Source: Mycobacterium sp. 852014-50255_SCH5639931 (GTDB lineage: Bacteria > Actinomycetota > Actinomycetes > Mycobacteriales > Mycobacteriaceae). Taken from it: a stretch of 64,000 nucleotides of DNA. Position numbers and translations under genes: made by a program. Positions 56,889 to 64,000 of the stretch are shown in pieces (within the stretch, counting starts at the first letter, position 1; every line of letters starts with the position of its first letter). The notes beneath the pieces were generated by a model that had not been told where the DNA came from, ran no database searches, and saw nothing but the letters and a program-made list of their open reading frames with translations. Location of the stretch: NCBI RefSeq assembly GCF_001665605.1, contig NZ_LZSV01000002.1, positions 372,001 to 436,000 on the forward strand, in the 5' to 3' direction.

Positions 56889-57706
56889 TGCTCGTTGTCG
56901 GCCTTCAGGAAGACGTCGGCGTCGGTCCACATCCGGGTCTGAAGTGCGCGTCGCGGCAGGCCCTCGAGGAGGCCGGTGATGCGGGGCGAGGCCAGCAGCC
57001 GCCAGGCCAGCGGATTGATTTCCGCCCGGGTCCAAATGTGCAGCCCCATGCCCCCGAGCTGCCACCACCGCGTTTTGGAGGTGTGGAACTGCATGCCTAA
57101 TTGCTTTCCGATGAACGCCAACGTCGATCTCTGATAGAAGGTGATGTGCTGGCCGGTGGCAAAGGCGTAGTACATCCATTCCTCCGGCGGCGGGGGCCGG
57201 CCGTCGAAGAGTTCGGTCGTAAACACGATGGAGTCGGTGCCCGTGGTCTCCAGCAATTCGGCAACGAATCCGACCGGGTCGGCGAGATGCTCCATCACCT
57301 CGAAGGCGGTGACCACCGTGTACGGCGGGCCCGGACCCGCGTCCGCCTCGAAGCCTTGCGCGGTCAGGTTGGGGGAGTGCTTGTCGGTCCAGTAATAGTC
57401 GAAGCCGATGTCCCGCATCAGGCGGGTGAAAACACCGTAGCCCCCGGCCGCGTCGAGAAACCGGCCGCGGCGATCGAAGAAGAAGTACAGCAGCACCGAC
57501 ATCGCCCGTGCAAGATACTGATTGCGCCACAGCATGGTGGTGTCCGCCGCCGCGATGGGGCTGGCATAGGCCTCGTCCAGCCAATGCGGCTCTTCGGTCT
57601 GCAGACCGCCGCAGTTGTCGCAGAGGTAGTACTTGCAGTCGTATTTGGCGAGGATCTGGTGAGTGAACGCCAGACTGGTGCTCGAATTGCAGATGCGGCA
57701 GAACAT
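56885..57706 (-). CDS. SAM methyltransferase with zinc-ribbon N-terminus
   Basis: 273 residues from ATG 57706 (MFCRICNSSTSLAF). CRIC and CDNC form a four-cysteine zinc site, as in sugar C-methyltransferases of the TylC3/NovU type. A Methyltransf_23 core follows (GRFLDAAGGYGVFTRLM, then TAFEVMEHLADPVGFV). It could make a branched or methylated sugar of the repeat unit. The frame extends to 57751, but MFCRIC is the family start. Confidence 0.85.
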   Translation of the reverse strand: MFCRICNSSTSLAFTHQILAKYDCKYYLCDNCGGLQTEEPHWLDEAYASPIAAADTTMLWRNQYLARAMSVLLYFFFDRRGRFLDAAGGYGVFTRLMRDIGFDYYWTDKHSPNLTAQGFEADAGPGPPYTVVTAFEVMEHLADPVGFVAELLETTGTDSIVFTTELFDGRPPPPEEWMYYAFATGQHITFYQRSTLAFIGKQLGMQFHTSKTRWWQLGGMGLHIWTRAEINPLAWRLLASPRITGLLEGLPRRALQTRMWTDADVFLKADNEQ

Positions 57707-57803
57707 GCCTATCAAACCCTCCCGAGCATGACCCGCGCCTTGAGCAAACACCGGGACAATGGAGAACCTACGGCACCTTCGACGCTATCGGCAAGCAAAT
57801 CAC

Positions 57804-57818
57804 CGCCGAATTTCGGCG
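57804..57818. promoter_or_regulatory. Perfect palindrome in divergent gap
   Basis: CGCCGAA-T-TTCGGCG sits in the 190-base gap between the minus-strand methyltransferase and the plus-strand FkbM-like gene. It could be an operator for either or both. Nothing else is recognised in this gap. Confidence 0.4.
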
Positions 57819-57896
57819 CGGACGGGCGTTGTGCAGCACCGCTATTCACCGAATGCCGGGAATAGTCGCCCGGGGCCGTGATAGCTTTGGTCTCCG

Positions 57897-58763
57897 ATGG
57901 CCAGAAGCGCTACACCGCCGCCGAAAGAGACGCTCCGGCAGAAGGTCCGGCGCATTCTCGGCAGTGAAACGCGGGACCAGCTCAAGGATCTGATCCTTTT
58001 CGATCATTCCCAGTCGCTGAAGGCGAACCATCCCAACCCGCTCAACCGCGCGGGCAAGAAGTGTTTTTCGGCGACCGATGAGGACGGAATAACGCTGGAG
58101 ATCCTGCGCCGTATCGGCCGGCTCGACGGCGGTGTCTTCGCGGAGTTCGGTGTGGGCGACGGGACGGAGAACAACACCCTGATCCTTGCGGCCCTGGGCT
58201 GGAAGGGCTTCTGGATCGGGGGACAGGACCTGGCCGTGGCCGTCGAGAACCACCCGCGGTTCGCCTACGAGAAGGCGTGGATAACCGCGGACAATATCGT
58301 TGCGCTGGGCCGGTCCTGCCTGCAGAGGATCGACGCCGCGGGGGTCGACGTGGTTTCCCTCGACCTGGACGGCAACGACATCTACCTGGTCGAGAAACTC
58401 CTGGCCGATGGCATCCGTCCCAAACTCTTCATCGTCGAATACAACGGGAAGTTCCCCCCGCCGGTGAAGTTTCAGATCGCCTACGATCCCGAGCACGTGT
58501 GGCAGTCCGACGACTATTTCGGGGCGTCACTGAGCAGTTATGCCGAGCTGTTCGCCCGCTTCGACTACCGCCTGGTCTGCTGCAACTCCCACTCCGGTTC
58601 CGACGCGTTCTTCATCGACACCGCCCTGTCCGAGTACTTCGCCGATGTGCCGACGGACATCGAACAGCTTTACGTGGAGCCCAGGTATTTCCTGTACAGC
58701 GGGTTCGGACAGCACAAGACGTCGCCCCGCACCGTGGCCAAGATCCTCCGATACGAGCGGTAG
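57897..58763 (+). CDS. FkbM-like methyltransferase-fold protein
   Basis: 288 residues. GGVFAEFGVGDGTENNTLILAALGWKGFWI resembles SAM motif I and the acidic strand is degenerate (WIGGQ); VDVVSLDLDGNDIYLVEKL and IRPKLFIVEYNGKFPP are the later conserved blocks of FkbM/Methyltransf_21-related proteins. No signal or membrane helix. Likely an O-methyltransferase modifying the polysaccharide or a lipid carrier; not proven. It is a single plus-strand gene between two minus-strand blocks. Confidence 0.72.
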   Translation: MARSATPPPKETLRQKVRRILGSETRDQLKDLILFDHSQSLKANHPNPLNRAGKKCFSATDEDGITLEILRRIGRLDGGVFAEFGVGDGTENNTLILAALGWKGFWIGGQDLAVAVENHPRFAYEKAWITADNIVALGRSCLQRIDAAGVDVVSLDLDGNDIYLVEKLLADGIRPKLFIVEYNGKFPPPVKFQIAYDPEHVWQSDDYFGASLSSYAELFARFDYRLVCCNSHSGSDAFFIDTALSEYFADVPTDIEQLYVEPRYFLYSGFGQHKTSPRTVAKILRYER

Positions 58764-58798
58764 GGCGTTGCGCGAGAGTAATTTTCTCCGGCGCGCAT

Positions 58799-60727
58799 TC
58801 ACAGCACCGCGTTGATCGCGTCGAGGTAGGCGTCGGCCATCGCCTCCACGGTGTAGTGCTTGCGCATCCGCTCGAAGCCTCGTCGCCCGACCGACGGCAA
58901 TGCGTCCGGGTCCGCCAGGATTCGGGTCAGGCTCTCCCGCCATCCCGCCACCGACACGGGCTCGACCAGAAATCCCGCCCTGCCGAAATCGAGCATCTCC
59001 GGCACGGCGCAAATCGCCGACGCCGCAACGGGAACCGCCCGGGCCATCGCCTCGAGAATCACCAACGGAAATGCCTCGGACCGGCTCGGGACGCACAGCA
59101 GGTCCGCGTCGGCCAGCGCGGGCCCGGGTCCGGCCGACCATCCCCGCCACTGCACCCGATCGCACAACCCGGCCGGGGTAAGCGCCTGCAACCTCTCGCG
59201 ATCCGGGCCGTCACCGAAAATCGAAAGCCGCCAAGGCATATCGGGCAGGTCGCCGAGCGCCTCGATCAGCAGGTGCGGGTTTTTGTGCTCGACGATGCGC
59301 GAGAGCATGACCAAGTGCAGCGGCTCACCGGCGGTGCGGACCCGGGGCGCCGGGTCACCGGCGAGGGCGACGCCGTTGGGCGCAACGAAGTGCCGTCCCG
59401 ATAGCCGGTGCTGGGCCACCAGCATGTCCCAATGCCGTTGGGCCAGCACGATGAAGCCGTCGGCGCGGCGCATGGCGGCGGTCAGCGGCCGCGAGTAGAT
59501 GGGCCGGTCCTCCTCGGGCGGGACATGCGGGGCCACCAACCAGCGTCGGCCGGCCGCGCCCGCACGCCACAGTGTGGCGAATCCCGCCTCCGTGTTGGTG
59601 TCGGCGGTGACGAGCACCGCCGGGCCTTCGGGGATATCGACGACGGGCGCCCACCAGGGCTGGCGTACCACGCGCACGGTGTCCGGAATCTCGGAGACCA
59701 TTGGGCCGAACCGTTGCACGCAGACGATGGTGACCGAGTAACCCCGGCGATCCAACTCCGTTGCCAGCAACGCCTTTTGCCTTTCGGCACCGCCGTAGAC
59801 CAGGCGGTTTGTGGTGATCACGATCGCGGGCAGGTCCTTGCGGCGGCCGGCGTGAGCGGTCCGCCGTGACCGCCGCAGCACGGTGGTACCGGCCAGATAC
59901 GCGTCCGCGTGGTGCACGCTGTGCTGATGCTCGAGCAGCAGCGCGGTATCGGCTCGCGCCAGATCCCGCTCGCGGCGGCGCTCGGCGGCGGTGCCCTCGT
60001 CGTCGCCGAGACCGGAGCGGTCGACGCCGATCTCATCGGCCAGGTGCATCCGCCAGCCCGCCGCGCGGGCCCGCGCCTGCCAGTCCGCCGCCGCTTCGAA
60101 GCCGAGAAACTCTTCGTCGAAGCCGCCGACGGTGTTCCAGGCCGCGCGGCTGATCGCCAGACAGGTGGCATCCAATTCGCCGTCCACACCTCGTGATTCG
60201 GCCGGTTGGCGGGCATAACGGCGTGAAATCGGTGAGCCGCGCCGCTTGCCCGCGGCCAGCTCGCGAACCAGGGTTCGGCGGCGCGTTGCGATGTCCCACG
60301 GCCTCCAGCCGGGTGCAGTGTCGTCGCGCGCCATCGGCGAAACCGCGGCCACCCGCGGCTGGCGCAGCAACTCGCGGGTGCGGGTCAACGCCCCCAGCAG
60401 GCGGCCTCTGGCGTCGAGCAGCAGCAGATCCGCGTCGCTCGGCGCACGCTCCACCAGGGCGTTGAAGGCCTCGGCGAAGCTGATTTTCGCCGTGCCCGAC
60501 ACCCAGTGGACGCGCGGGTGTCGGGCGGCCAGTTCCGTACGGTCGCCGGGTTCGTAGACATAGACGTGCAGCCCGGGCAGCTGCTCGGCGACGGCGGCGA
60601 GGCACCTCTCGAGTGTGTCGTGGCCGCAACCGGCCACGATCAGCACGGCGATCGACCGGATGGGCGGCAGCGCGGCCGCGCCGCCGACCGGGCTCTTCAG
60701 ATATTGCCGGTCCAATTCACCCTTCAT
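58799..60727 (-). CDS. Bifunctional GT2-GT4 fusion glycosyltransferase
   Basis: 642 residues from ATG 60727. The N-terminal half (about 25-270) resembles GT2 enzymes (AVLIVAGCGHDTLERCLAAVAEQ, LLLLDARGRLL in the DxD place, CLAISRAAWNTVGGFDEEFLGFEAAADW). The C-terminal half (about 310-640) is GT4 (TNRLVYGGAERQKALLATEL, LVMLSRIVEHKNPHLLIEALG, PSRSEAFPLVILEAMARAVPVAAS). The DxD of the GT2 half reads D-A-R, so that half may be weakened. A fusion can add two sugars in turn. It overlaps the flippase gene (ATGA). Confidence 0.85.
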   Translation of the reverse strand: MKGELDRQYLKSPVGGAAALPPIRSIAVLIVAGCGHDTLERCLAAVAEQLPGLHVYVYEPGDRTELAARHPRVHWVSGTAKISFAEAFNALVERAPSDADLLLLDARGRLLGALTRTRELLRQPRVAAVSPMARDDTAPGWRPWDIATRRRTLVRELAAGKRRGSPISRRYARQPAESRGVDGELDATCLAISRAAWNTVGGFDEEFLGFEAAADWQARARAAGWRMHLADEIGVDRSGLGDDEGTAAERRRERDLARADTALLLEHQHSVHHADAYLAGTTVLRRSRRTAHAGRRKDLPAIVITTNRLVYGGAERQKALLATELDRRGYSVTIVCVQRFGPMVSEIPDTVRVVRQPWWAPVVDIPEGPAVLVTADTNTEAGFATLWRAGAAGRRWLVAPHVPPEEDRPIYSRPLTAAMRRADGFIVLAQRHWDMLVAQHRLSGRHFVAPNGVALAGDPAPRVRTAGEPLHLVMLSRIVEHKNPHLLIEALGDLPDMPWRLSIFGDGPDRERLQALTPAGLCDRVQWRGWSAGPGPALADADLLCVPSRSEAFPLVILEAMARAVPVAASAICAVPEMLDFGRAGFLVEPVSVAGWRESLTRILADPDALPSVGRRGFERMRKHYTVEAMADAYLDAINAVL

Positions 60728-62187
60728 GCCGCCAGCTGATTTCGGCGCAAGGAGGCCAAGTCCGACCAGCGCAGCGGGCCGGCCGCGGCGCTGGTGGCCA
60801 GGTAGACAACGGCGGCGATCGCGAGGACGAGAACCACGTGGTGACCCCGGAGCAACAGCACCACCGCGACGCTGGCTCCCGTCGGTATCAGCACCCGCAG
60901 CAAGAACATCACGGGCGTACGGTAACCGCAGTGCCGGCGCAGCCACCAGCTGCTGACCGCCAGGTTGAAGAGCTCCGTGCACACCAGCGCGATGCCGGGG
61001 CCGACGGCGCCGAACCGCCCGGCGAGCGCGACGTTGAGCGCGACGTTGAGCGCGAGGGTGGCGACCGTCAGCCAGAGCAAGACCCGCTGGTGATGGCTGG
61101 CGACCAAACCCTGGCCCAGCGTGCCGCTGACGAATCGCAGGGCCGCCGCGACGAACAGCAACGCCAGCGTCGGCGTCCCGCGGGCGACGAACGCCTTGTC
61201 GCCGAACAATCCGATCAACGGTCCGGCCAACAGCGCGCCGACAACCGCGACGGGGACCGCCACGAAGTACATCAGCTCCACGCTGCGGCGCAGGAAGGCG
61301 GCGAACGCGGCGACGTCACGCGAGAACAGCTCGGTCGCCGTCGACAGCGTCGACTTGAGGAAGACCAGCGACACCACGATCGTGTTGAACGCGATCGTGA
61401 AGGCCAACCCGTACACGCCCACCTCGGAGTGGGTGCTCAGCAGGGACAGGATCACCCCGTCGGCGCGGCAGTACAGAAGTCCGACGACCAGAAAGCCCAT
61501 CAACGGCAGGCTTTCCCGCAACAGATCTGCGGCCTCCCGCGGCGCGAAGACCGGGCGCACCGAAATCTGCCGCATCGCCGCGGTGCCCTGGATCACCAAT
61601 TGCAGGGCGGGCGGAATCAGTTGCGCGACAGCGAACCAGATGACGTCCGCCCGCGCCGCGACCAGGCAGGCGACCATGGCCAGCGCGGCCAGACGGCCGG
61701 CGACGTCGGAGATGGCCACCGCGGAGAACCGGACGGTGGCCAAGAACACCGGCTCGAACCGCGTCGTCATGGTCTGCATCAGCAGCGCGCCGGACAGCAC
61801 AACGAGCATCACTCGGACGTCGGCGTCGTGATAGATGAGCAAGCCGGACCCGGCCGCCAACAACGCCAGCGGAACGCAATAGATCAGGGCCATGCCGCTG
61901 TTGACGCGCACCAGACGCTCGAGGTCACCTTGGCCGGAGGTCACGCGTCGCACGATCACGGTCGCGATACCGAGATCGGCCATGCTGGTCCACACGGCGA
62001 TGAAGAGCACCGCGATGGAGAGCTGGCCGTAGCGGCCCGGACCCAGATAACGCGCCGTCATCGCCACCGAGACCACCGAGGCCAGCATCCCCAGTGCCCG
62101 GCAGATCAGTTGAATCGAGAACGCGTGAGCCATCCGCGAGAGCGGTACCGATGGGACGACCGCACCAGGGGTCGTCGGCTCAGTCAT
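60724..62187 (-). CDS. Wzx-type polysaccharide flippase
   Basis: 487 residues with about 12-14 predicted helices. The N-terminal SVAMTARYLGPGRYGQLSIAVLFIAVWTSMADLGIATVIVRRV is the typical polysaccharide-synthase (MOP superfamily) start. It would flip lipid-linked repeat units across the inner membrane. It overlaps the GT2-GT4 gene and starts 6 bases after the sugar transferase stop, so the last four genes form one minus-strand operon. Confidence 0.9.
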   Translation of the reverse strand: MTEPTTPGAVVPSVPLSRMAHAFSIQLICRALGMLASVVSVAMTARYLGPGRYGQLSIAVLFIAVWTSMADLGIATVIVRRVTSGQGDLERLVRVNSGMALIYCVPLALLAAGSGLLIYHDADVRVMLVVLSGALLMQTMTTRFEPVFLATVRFSAVAISDVAGRLAALAMVACLVAARADVIWFAVAQLIPPALQLVIQGTAAMRQISVRPVFAPREAADLLRESLPLMGFLVVGLLYCRADGVILSLLSTHSEVGVYGLAFTIAFNTIVVSLVFLKSTLSTATELFSRDVAAFAAFLRRSVELMYFVAVPVAVVGALLAGPLIGLFGDKAFVARGTPTLALLFVAAALRFVSGTLGQGLVASHHQRVLLWLTVATLALNVALNVALAGRFGAVGPGIALVCTELFNLAVSSWWLRRHCGYRTPVMFLLRVLIPTGASVAVVLLLRGHHVVLVLAIAAVVYLATSAAAGPLRWSDLASLRRNQLAA

Positions 62188-62193
62188 GACTCC

Positions 62194-63780
62194 CTAGTAT
62201 GCGCCGTGACTGGTGAGAACGGCCTTAATCGTCTTGGCGATGATCATGAGATCACCCGACATCGACCAGTTGTCGACATAGGACAGGTCCAACCGCACCG
62301 ACTCTTCCCAGGACAGGTCGGATCGGCCGCTCACTTGCCACAATCCGCTGACGCCCGGCCTCACCAGCAGCCGCCGCTTGACGTCACCGTCGTAGTTCTC
62401 GACTTCGCGCCGCAACGGTGGGCGTGGCCCGACGACGCTCATCTCGCCTTTGAGCACGTTGATGAACTGCGGCAGCTCGTCGATGCTGAACCTGCGCAGA
62501 ATCCTGCCGACGGGAGTGACGCGCGGGTCCTGGCGCATCTTGAACAGCATGCCGCCGGCGCCTTCGTTCAGCGCCAATAGGTGCTCGACCTGTGTGTCAG
62601 CACCGTCGATCATGGTCCGGAACTTGAGCATTCTGAAGGGCTTACCGTCGATGCCGATCCGTTCGGATTGGTAGAACACCGGACCCTTGCTGGTGAGCTT
62701 GACGGCGATAGCCGCTGCGATGAGAATGGGCGCTGTCCCGATGAGGGCCGCCAGCGAGAAGAGGAAATCGAAGACCTGCTTCTGAAAGCGTTGCGTCCCT
62801 TCGTATTGCGGCTTCTCGACATGCAGCAACGGCATGCCGGCGGTGGGCCGAAGGGTCAACCGCGTCTCCGCCACGTCCATCACCCCGGGCGACACCACGA
62901 CGTCGACGTCCATCGTCTCCAACTGCCACATCAGCTCTCGGATGCCGTGCATCCCAAAGTGATCCGTCTGGGTGACCGCCACGGTGTCCGCGCCGCAGCG
63001 CTGAATCGCGGCCACCGCGTCGGTGACGTCACCGAGAATCGGCACCGCGCGGCCACTGAGGGTGAGGGTATTGCCCCGCGGTCTCCCGTAGCCGGGAATG
63101 CAGACACCGACCACGACGTAACCGTCGAGCGGGTTGCGCGCCAGTTCGTGGGCAAGGTGGGAAACCGCCTGGCGGTCCCCGATCGCCAGGACCGTCGTCT
63201 GGCATTGGCCGTTCGCGCGCATCTGGCGGATGTGCTTGCGCCACAGGCTGCGACTCCCCAGCAAGCCCATGGTACCGACGGGAAGCGCGATGGCGAGATA
63301 ACCGCGGGCCAGGTCGACCTTTGCGAGCAAAGTCACCATCGCGATGATTCCGAACGTCCAGAATGACGCGCTGCCGATGCGCCGGTACTCGTCGATGCCG
63401 GCACCGATGACTCGCGGTGAGCGCGTTTGGAATACCGCCAGCGATGACAGCCACAGCGCCGCGAACAGGAATGACAACATCGTCATCACGACGTCCGAGT
63501 AACCCGAGGTGTTGGCGATTTCGCCGAATCGGACGTACTGCGCGAGCAACACCGACGCGCACACGATCACGGTGTCGCTGATGCGCAGGTGCTGCGAATA
63601 CTGGTGCTGCCAGCGCCGGACGGCATTCCCCGCGGGGGAGGGCGCCGGAGCGGCGGTGATGGGTAAAGCGCTGGTTTGGTGGCGAGCCGACGGCATCATG
63701 CCGGCAGGCCCCCGCTTGTGCGGCCCCGGTTCGGCGTGCACGACATCCACCAATTCCCGGGTCATCAACGGCTTAGACAT
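62194..63780 (-). CDS. Initiating sugar-phosphate transferase (WbaP/CpsE-like, PHPT)
   Basis: 528 residues from ATG 63780. The N-terminal region has four or five membrane helices, a central CoA-binding-like domain (TVLAIGDRQAVSHLAHEL), and the C-terminal Bac_transf core with KGPVFYQSERIGIDGKPFRMLKFRTM, RRFSIDELPQFINVLKGEMSVVGPRPPL and RPGVSGLWQVSGRSDLSW. It transfers hexose-1-phosphate to decaprenyl phosphate and starts the repeat unit. The ATG lies 16 bases inside the upstream epimerase gene. Confidence 0.93.
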   Translation of the reverse strand: MSKPLMTRELVDVVHAEPGPHKRGPAGMMPSARHQTSALPITAAPAPSPAGNAVRRWQHQYSQHLRISDTVIVCASVLLAQYVRFGEIANTSGYSDVVMTMLSFLFAALWLSSLAVFQTRSPRVIGAGIDEYRRIGSASFWTFGIIAMVTLLAKVDLARGYLAIALPVGTMGLLGSRSLWRKHIRQMRANGQCQTTVLAIGDRQAVSHLAHELARNPLDGYVVVGVCIPGYGRPRGNTLTLSGRAVPILGDVTDAVAAIQRCGADTVAVTQTDHFGMHGIRELMWQLETMDVDVVVSPGVMDVAETRLTLRPTAGMPLLHVEKPQYEGTQRFQKQVFDFLFSLAALIGTAPILIAAAIAVKLTSKGPVFYQSERIGIDGKPFRMLKFRTMIDGADTQVEHLLALNEGAGGMLFKMRQDPRVTPVGRILRRFSIDELPQFINVLKGEMSVVGPRPPLRREVENYDGDVKRRLLVRPGVSGLWQVSGRSDLSWEESVRLDLSYVDNWSMSGDLMIIAKTIKAVLTSHGAY

Positions 63781-64000
63781 GACGCTGCCCTCTCGATTGG
63801 CGTGAAGGTCGGCGTTCGCGATGGCCAACTGGCGTCTCGCTCGGAGATGACCGTGACCGGCAGCGGCCACACAACCCCGAATTCCGGGTCGTTCCAGTGG
63901 AATCCCTGCTCGTCGGACGGCGCCCGCTCACCACTGATGTGGTAGCTGACCTCGGTGTCGTCGATCAGAGTTTGGAAGCCGTGCGCGACAAACGGCGGCA
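63765..64000 (-). CDS. dTDP-4-dehydrorhamnose 3,5-epimerase-like protein, C-terminal part
   Basis: Minus-strand translation from the window edge gives 77 residues and a stop. FVAHGFQTLIDDTEVSYHISG, then GFHWNDPEFGVVWPLPVTVISERDASWP, is the RmlC cupin C-terminus. The gene enters from outside the window, so no start is visible. RmlC-type enzymes epimerise 4-keto-6-deoxy sugars toward rhamnose. This copy lies in the polysaccharide operon, overlaps the sugar transferase by 16 bases, and suggests a deoxysugar in the polymer. Variant family members acting on other sugars are possible. Confidence 0.85.
   Translation of the reverse strand, partial: PPFVAHGFQTLIDDTEVSYHISGERAPSDEQGFHWNDPEFGVVWPLPVTVISERDASWPSRTPTFTPIERAASCLSR

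Noticed and set aside
60613..62580. 655-residue plus-strand ORF across the flippase gene
   Set aside because: Composition is Gln/His/Arg/Asp-rich as expected for an antisense frame of a membrane protein, with no domain.

Overview
The window is high-GC actinobacterial DNA. Gene order and protein sequences match a slow-growing Mycobacterium. The backbone follows the M. tuberculosis order Rv0972c to Rv1006 (fadE12-accA2-accD2-fadE13-Rv0976c, rpmF, mprAB-pepD-moaB2, mscL, Rv0990c-Rv0992c, galU-moeA1-rimJ-Rv0996, Rv0998-Rv1000c, arcA, pmt, rsmI, pabB, Rv1006). The PE_PGRS genes that break this order in M. tuberculosis are absent, as are Rv0986-Rv0988 and grcC2. This fits a nontuberculous species, possibly of the M. 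avium complex; that last step is inference.

Layout. 1-7.0 kb: minus-strand acyl-CoA carboxylase/dehydrogenase operon behind a palindromic operator. 7.3-11.9 kb: rpmF, then the envelope-stress system mprA-mprB-pepD-moaB2 with two MprA-type direct repeats. 11.9-14.2 kb: mscL, a SAF-domain protein, the zinc-ribbon chaperone ruc behind a CIRCE element, and a folate enzyme. 14.3-18.4 kb: galU, moeA1 (gephyrin-like), rimJ and the acidic membrane protein Rv0996, a set linked to cell division in corynebacteria. 18.4-21.4 kb: a tRNA-Ala with an eroded genomic island (broken integrase, broken resolvase, P450, TetR) closed by a 65-bp copy of the tRNA 3' end. 21.4-33 kb: accessory genes (lipoprotein plus DUF1023 hydrolase, ferritin-like protein, two TetR regulators, a second P450, M42 peptidase, heptose genes hddA-gmhA-gmhB, a WecG-type glycosyltransferase). 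33-43.4 kb: conserved backbone ending in an ECF41 sigma factor with its oxidoreductase partner.

43.6-64 kb looks like one surface-polysaccharide locus. A GAF-GGDEF-EAL cyclic-di-GMP enzyme sits between two paralogous lipoproteins that resemble TIM-barrel glycosidases. It is followed by a Wzz/BY-kinase-like protein, a Wzy/WaaL-like polymerase or ligase, glycosyltransferases, an aldo/keto reductase, a GMC oxidoreductase, two methyltransferase-like proteins, a GT2-GT4 fusion, a Wzx-type flippase, an initiating sugar-phosphate transferase and the 3' end of an RmlC-like epimerase. Together this reads as a Wzx/Wzy-dependent exopolysaccharide pathway with a second-messenger enzyme built in. It is the strongest candidate here for an undescribed system.
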